Position numbers and translations under genes: made by a program
Shown: positions 58,495-64,000 of the stretch, one piece after another
Position numbering within the stretch: the first letter of the stretch is position 1
Layout: the number at the start of each line of letters is the position of its first letter
Notes under the pieces: model-generated
What the model was told of the DNA's origin: nothing
Seen by the model: only the letters and a program-made list of their open reading frames with translations
Database searches by the model: none
Source of the DNA: Nematostella vectensis
Lineage: Eukaryota > Cnidaria > Anthozoa > Actiniaria > Edwardsiidae
Assembly: GCF_932526225.1 (NCBI RefSeq)
Contig: NC_064034.1
Coordinates: 4,574,001 to 4,638,000, forward strand
Direction of reading: 5' to 3'
DNA: 64,000 nt

Positions 58495-58858
58495 ACGGTA
58501 AGACAGAAAAGCCTCTGGGTTACCGAGGATGCATTATCGCCAGGATACAGTAAGACAGAAAAGCCTCTGGGTTACCGAGGATGGATTAGCGCCAGAATAC
58601 GGTAAGACAGAAAAGCCTCTGGGTTACCGAGGATGCATTATCGCCAGGATACGGTAAGACAGAAAAGCCTCTGGGTTACCGAGGATGCATTAGCGCCAGG
58701 ATACGGTAAGACAGAAAAGCCTCTGGGTTACCGAGGATGCCTTATCGCCAGGATACGGTAAGACAGAAAAGCCTCTGGGTTACCGAGGATGCATTAGCCC
58801 CAGGATACGGTAAGACGGAAAAGCCTCTGGGTTACCGAGGATGCATTAGCGCCAGGGC
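58495..58858 (+). repeat. 52-bp minisatellite, 7 copies
   Basis: Units contain GGATACGGTAAGACAGAAAAG and CCTCTGGGTTACCGAGGATG with a measured 52-bp period. It lies between MOV10L1 and the receptor gene. The CGGTAAG word resembles a donor site, but no adjoining exon is identified. Confidence 0.95.
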
Positions 58859-59875
58859 CTGTGACGCGCGCAATCGCAAACCTTCAAAATACGTAACGAG
58901 GCACCGCGTTGCTGAAAACCTCATAGAATAATCAACCATGCAAGAACTAGACAATGTCCTATTGTTCAGTACCCTCCTTCGGAGAGCTTTCTGTGTCGCA
59001 CGTTTACTTTGGAGCAAAGGAAACGAGCGACACGGAAAGCTCCGCGCAGGAGGTTAATTATCCAGCGAGAAAAAGCTTTATCATAGCTTTCCTACGTAGG
59101 ATTGTTTTGTACTACACATGCAAACAGAACATAATAAGCAAATTTTATGCAGATATACGTTCTCCCATCAACCTCAGTGGCGACACTCATAACGACCGCG
59201 GATTATTGAGATGATGACGATGTTTGTCAATTATATATCAGAAAAGAAAAACTTAATGTTCTTCGAGAGCATGGTTTCGCTATTGAGTGGTGACTGCTTT
59301 TCAAAGGCACGACGCCCCCTGTCAAAGGCTAAACACGCGGGAGGTGCAGGGTAAAAATAATTTCGTGTTTTTTTTCATGGGTTTGACGTTTTTTGTCACC
59401 TTGCCTTCATTCGTTTTTTACTTGTTAAATCATTTTCTTTGAAAACTCGCGCAGCTCTATTTCATGGCAAATTCAGCATTTTCGTGGTTAAGTAAATTGG
59501 GAGAGGTTTAAAAACTTCCAACTGGATACTTGGATTTACGTTTGCAGACGTTACGCAGAATATGTCTTGTCTGTCATTTCAGGCTATTCCTAATTAGAAT
59601 TTGTTAAATTTTCCCTTTCAATAACTACTTCCTGTAACATGTATATTCTACAGGTACCAACACTTTTATGCTGCTTTAAGAAGAATAAAGTAAACCATAT
59701 TTTGCTCTTTAGATCTATTCCATTCAAGTCCAATTTTCCACTACATGTCAGAGTTACAATTTTGACAACTAATTTTCGTCAATATGACGCCTGCGATTTC
59801 GACCCCACGTATAACCATTGGCTTAAATGTCAGGAACATTCAAAGATGAATTTAGTTTGGAATAGGAAGGCGAAA

Positions 59876-62800
59876 ATGGAGGTGTTTAAGTATTTGTTAC
59901 TTATAAGTGCATCTTCGCTGCTGGCAAGTAAGTGCCTTGATATTCTAACTGCAAAAATAATCCCTGGGCAACTTGAGATACATGTAAATTTATCGGGATT
60001 AATGTTTTAGAAGTAAATAATTTAAATCGGAGAAAATGATGTTTTTTTTTCTCGGAGCCGTTGCATAGTCGACCTTATTTACTGACTATTTACTTAAGAT
60101 ATAGACTCACAAAAGTTTAGGTGGCAGTATTTATTGTCAAGGCCGTAGCCAGAAAATTTTGTTCAGAAGAGCAAGCCTCTGATACTTATTTTATTTGCTT
60201 TGGGGGAATTTTTGGTAAATTCCTGCTCTTCTAAGGGGGCAGCTACCCCTGTCACTCATGCTAGCTATCGGCTCTACTGTCGAATCAGTTGTATCGCGAC
60301 CCACGTTTTCAAAACACGATTTGTTTTGGTTTTCTGTTCCGTCAGTAAAACCATTCTGAGCCAATCAGAGTCTCGCTTTGTGCACTTCCCTGGCTCTGGA
60401 CGAAAACCAGGCAGTGTTGCGACAGAAAGCCAGGCAACTGCAGTAGGCAAGAATCTGATTGGCTTAGAGTAATTTGACTGGCGGAACAGAAAATCCCAAA
60501 AGACAAAAACAAATCAATGTTTTGAAAATGCGGCGTCGCAATACAACGTAAGTTTATCACTGCACCTACTGAAATACCCTTGCGTTACATCCAAAATTTC
60601 ACATCTTATCAAGAGGTTCACAAAGATTTCTTACTATATGCTATCGTTGATTTAAAGATGCTCAGGACAGAAGATTCAAAGCCGAATTTTCTGCAAGAAA
60701 GAATCTTCGTGAAGCAATAAACAAACGCGTCGACCGCGTGTTGGGCCCCGTGGGATACTGGGACCCTCTTGTCGTCACCTTCGGTATGACATTAGACAAG
60801 CTTATGGCTGTGGTGAGTAGGCGGGTGGACCTGGAAACCACTCATGACTAGGCGGGTGGCCCTGGGAACCACTCATGACTAGGCGGATGGCCTTGGGAAC
60901 CACTCATAACTAAGCGGATGGCCCTGGGAACCACTCATGACTAGGCGGATAGTCCTGGGAACCACTCATAACTAAGCCGGAGGCTGGGGCAATAGCCCCC
61001 TCTAATAGCCGTCGGCGATTTTTCCATATATTTTTTATATATATATACTTCTTACATGTCCATACTATAACGTCGTTTCAAATAAACATACATAAGTAAA
61101 ACTGTAACTAAATTACGATTATTAACGAATGACGGACCTGTTTACAGGACAGCAGAAATCAAGTTATCACCGTGAACGCATGGATTCTACAGGTAGGAAA
61201 CTTACATATCCCCATCTTCCCCAGCACGCAAAAATGCTAAAACGTTTTGAAAAACAGCATCATTTACCCCTGAATTTCTCGTGTATTAATTTTTGTAGAC
61301 ATGGGCAGAAATGGGTACCCAAAAAAACACCCACCCCCCTTCGCTGCCTTTCATTCTCATCGCTAATGCAATATCGGGTATTCAATATGTAGACGTGGAC
61401 ACACCCTGTGTTGAAATGGTCACCAAGGAGACGTAACGTGACCAAAACTCGGTTTAGCATTGAGGAGGTCTGGGTACCAGATACTGCTCTCTTCAACAAG
61501 TAAGCAATGCGTCGATCCAAGAGACCATGGTGGTCTCTTGCTCGATCTTATTTTGTTTGGATAAAACCAAATGCTCGCATTTCAAGCCGTCTATCTTGAC
61601 CAATATATATATATATAGCTTCAAGTTTTATCGTAAAACATACAAAACGTTACAAGACGGTTTTAAACTAGCACGGACTTTACAAAGCCTCGCTTTCGGG
61701 CAAAAATACCACAGGAACCCCATTATCTAAAATGACCCATCCCCGATGTTCTTTTAAGCGGCGAGAAGGCTGTGGCTGGGAGACAAAAGTTCTTTGAAAG
61801 CAGTGACGTGATCATGACGTATGATGGGAAGGCGAAGTGGCGGACATACGCCACCTTCACTAATACGTGTAAACTCAACGCTAAATTCTGGCCCATGGAC
61901 GAGCACGTCTGTACGCTAACATTCTCGTCCAGGAGATATACAGCCAGTGAGATGAAGATCCAAAGGGATACCACTAATGAACAAGCCACGACCGGTGGGT
62001 TTTAACGTGCTTTTCACTAATCGAGCAACAGGGACCTAAATCAGGCTGGGGAAGTGGGTGGGGTGGGGTGGGGTGGGGTGACCAAGGAGGGGAGGGAGAG
62101 ATTTGTGAAAATGTACCTACTGTAATGACCTGTATTTTAAATATATATTTATTTTTTTGATTTATTAAATGTTTATTTATATATATTTTTATTTATATTT
62201 TTAAAAAAATCCAATCCTTGTCCCAAAGTAAATATCCGTAAAAATACAATAATGAATAATAAATAACAAAGTTATATGGGAAAATAATTAGCTCGGCTGT
62301 TGATTTCTTTACTCAGATCACCTGTCCAACAGCGAATGGGATGTTATCAAGATCACTGTCAAAACTGGAAATGTGGACGACTTCAGTGCAAGTATGTCTT
62401 TGGGACTCAGCAATGCTAGGCTAATATTAACTGTATCTTACCATCGCGGGATCCAACGTAGGATCAGGACAGGAATAGAATGCGTTTTTTTTTTACAAAT
62501 GCTGGTGTCATTTACATGAAGTTCTTGGAAAGCGGAGTATAGTAGCTTCCCTTTCGTATGGAAATGCTGTAAAAATAACCTTTTTTGGGGGGTGGGGGGG
62601 AGGTGGGAGGGATGTTCAGCCTATGATGTTCGCTCAATAGTGACCATAACGTAATTCCATCGTTCCCCTGATTGCAGTCAGCTACTCGATCCATATACGC
62701 CGCAAGCCGCAGCTCCTGCTGCTGATGTTTTTCACACCCTCGGCCATCTTGTTCATCATGGGCTTGGTATTCCTCGCTATTCCGAGCGAGGGCAACGACA

Positions 62801-63286
62801 GAGTCGTCTCCGTCACGCTAGTCCTCGTCGCCAAGATGGCTATACTTATGGTGTTGTGTGACTACGTCCCACATAGCCCCGAAGAGCTGCCAAACATCGT
62901 TGTCCTCGTGGTCGCTTCAATAGTGTGCATTGCTGTACTACTTATCGCGACTATCATCATAAAGAGGTACGAGAATAAAATTTACTACGTTAAACACATT
63001 CTTTTTTTCTAAAACAATTTCCATATCTCTATTTGACACTTTTAGAGGACCCGCGTGCCTATGCCCTAATAAAAAGGCTTTCTTCACGTGCCGCAGCAAA
63101 GCAAAGGTTATTCCGGTTATGCCAGCAAAAGCGATGAACTGCGACATGAAGGGAGTGAATAAAGACATAGAGAGAGCTGAGAGCGTTACGACCATGGAGG
63201 TGACGGATCTCTACAACCCAGATAAGCTGCCACACGAGTTCGCTAGAGAAAAGGACAAAACTATCAAGGCCGCCTCTCAAAAGTAA
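59876..63286 (+). CDS. Cys-loop (nicotinic-like) receptor subunit, 8 exons seen
   Basis: Exons 59876-59927, 60658-60812, 61148-61192, 61393-61499, 61759-61994, 62317-62391, 62678-62966 and 63046-63286 join in frame (399 aa to a TAA). Exon 1 is a signal peptide (MEVFKYLLLISASSLLA). The ligand-binding half shows DSRNQVITVNAWI, TW.HP.LKW, EEVWVPDTALFN and the 13-residue Cys loop (Cys, KLNAKFWPMDEHV, Cys). SYSIHIRRKPQLLLL leads into M1, then M2 and M3. Such subunits form pentameric ligand-gated channels. There is no vicinal Cys pair in loop C, so it is not a classical alpha subunit. M2 is divergent (valine at 9', lysine at 11'). M4 is absent before the TAA; since CAAAA|GTAAAC there could be a donor, M4 may lie beyond the window. 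Ligand unknown. Confidence 0.88.
60288..60547. mobile_element. MITE, 260 bp, in receptor intron 1
   Basis: Ends GTTGTATCGCGAC and GTCGCAATACAAC are inverted, and the similarity extends about 60 bp (TTTTCAAAACA, TTGTTTT, TTCTGTTCC). An inner inverted pair (GAGCCAATCAGA / TCTGATTGGCTT) makes it highly foldable. No target duplication was identified and it is non-coding. Confidence 0.8.
60813..60975 (+). repeat. 31-bp repeat at the donor of receptor intron 2
   Basis: Five units with CTAGGCGGATGGCCCTGGGA and ACCACTCATGA. The first unit begins with the splice donor itself (GTG|GTGAGTAGGCGGGTGG); in later units the donor is altered to ATGACTAGGCGG. Period about 31 bp. Confidence 0.9.
62055..62081 (+). 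repeat. (GGGGT)n tract in receptor intron 5
   Basis: Five consecutive GGGGT pentamers, a strong G-quadruplex candidate on the sense strand of the pre-mRNA, 60 bp after the exon-5 donor. Confidence 0.85.
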
Positions 63287-63289
63287 ACA

Positions 63290-64000
63290 GACAGACGCAT
63301 AGATGGTCTGGTAGACACAAAGATTAACTGGCAGACACAGAGATGGACTGGCAGACACAAAGATGGTCTGGCAGACACATAGATGGTCTGGCAGACACAT
63401 AGATGGACTAACAGACACATAGATGGACTGGCAGACACATAGATGGACTGGAAGACACATAGATGGACTGGCAGACCCATAGATGGACTGGTAGACACAT
63501 GGACTGGCAGACACATAGATGGACTGGCAGACCCATAGATGGACTGGCAGACCCATAGATGGACTGGCAGACCCATAGATGGACTGGTAGACACATGGAC
63601 TGGCAGACACATAGATGGACTGGCAGACCCATAGATGGACTGGCAGACCCATAGATGGACTGGCAGAGCCATAGATGGACTAGTAGACACATAGATGGAC
63701 TGGTAGACACATAGATGGACTGGCAGACACATAGATGGACTGGCAGACCCATAGATGGACTGGCAGACACATAGATGGACTGGCAGACACATAGATGGTC
63801 TGGCAGACACATAGATGGACTGGCAGACACATAGATGGACTGGCAGACACATAGATGGACTGGAAGACACATAGATGGACTGGCAGACCCATAGATGGAC
63901 TGGTAGACACATGGACTGGCAGACACATAGATGGACTGGCAGACCCATAGATGGACTGGCAGACCCATAGATGGACTGGCAGACCCATAGATGGACTGGT
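63290..64000 (+). repeat. 20-bp minisatellite running off the window
   Basis: About 35 units of AGATGGACTGGCAGACACAT with CCCAT, GTAGA and GGTC variants; some units are shortened to 14 bp (ACATGGACTGGCAG). It starts four bases after the receptor's in-frame TAA, or seven bases after a potential donor. Minus-strand frames of 100-220 codons (Pro-Val-His-Leu-Cys-Val-Cys type) are artefacts of the 20-bp period. Confidence 0.97.

Noticed and set aside
63059-63988. Minus-strand frames of 100-220 codons over the final array
   Set aside because: Pure products of the 20-bp repeat and antisense to the receptor exon; no independent gene signal.

Overview
The window looks like genomic DNA from an early-branching animal, most likely an anthozoan cnidarian of the sea-anemone type. 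This is inferred from AT-rich intergenic DNA, intron-dense genes with short introns and clean GT-AG boundaries, metazoan-only families (FoxD-type forkhead factor, Cys-loop receptor, NPRL2, MOV10L1), and many small TIR elements and minisatellites. A species call (for example Nematostella) would need a search.

Layout. 1-5.5 kb: 3' end of a CobW/ZNG1 zinc-chaperone GTPase (+) with a small TIR element in its last intron. 5.5-10.5 kb: AT-rich, no convincing gene. 10.5-11.6 kb: intronless FoxD-like transcription factor (+) with a TATA box. 11.6-17.5 kb: no gene seen. 17.56-21.95 kb: two abutting minisatellites (47-bp and 34-bp units). 22-25 kb: mobile-element debris, including an approximately 0.9-kb foldback. 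25.2-25.8 kb: Tctex1-type dynein light chain (-). 26.3-28.4 kb: a MULE-like element with a 9-bp target duplication. 28.6-30.1 kb: ankyrin-repeat protein (-). 30.7-32 kb: retroelement tail between TTA microsatellites. 33.5-38.3 kb: NPRL2 (-, 10 exons). 38.7-58.0 kb: MOV10L1, the piRNA-pathway helicase (+, 20 exons, 1,464 aa; the exons join in frame throughout). 59.9-63.3 kb and beyond: a Cys-loop receptor (+).

NPRL2 and MOV10L1 are head-to-head, 416 bp apart, and share a promoter with mirror-placed AAnATGGCGGC (YY1-type) motifs. They belong to different pathways (GATOR1/TORC1 amino-acid sensing, and piRNA biogenesis), so the pairing is best read as a shared housekeeping or germline promoter, not a functional operon.

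The standout observation is that many minisatellites in NPRL2, MOV10L1 and the receptor gene are built from exon-intron junctions. In MOV10L1 intron 11 the last intronic bases plus the first 17 bases of exon 12 are iterated about 140 times (6.5 kb), so the true 3' splice site is the last of about 140 near-identical acceptors. Intron 16 repeats the exon-17 acceptor eight extra times, intron 9 the exon-10 acceptor twice, and intron 5 the exon-5 donor twice. NPRL2 intron 5 repeats its exon-5 donor about 20 times. Other arrays start within a few bases of donors in MOV10L1 intron 19 and in the receptor gene. This suggests a local process that amplifies splice junctions, possibly coupled to intron gain or lengthening.
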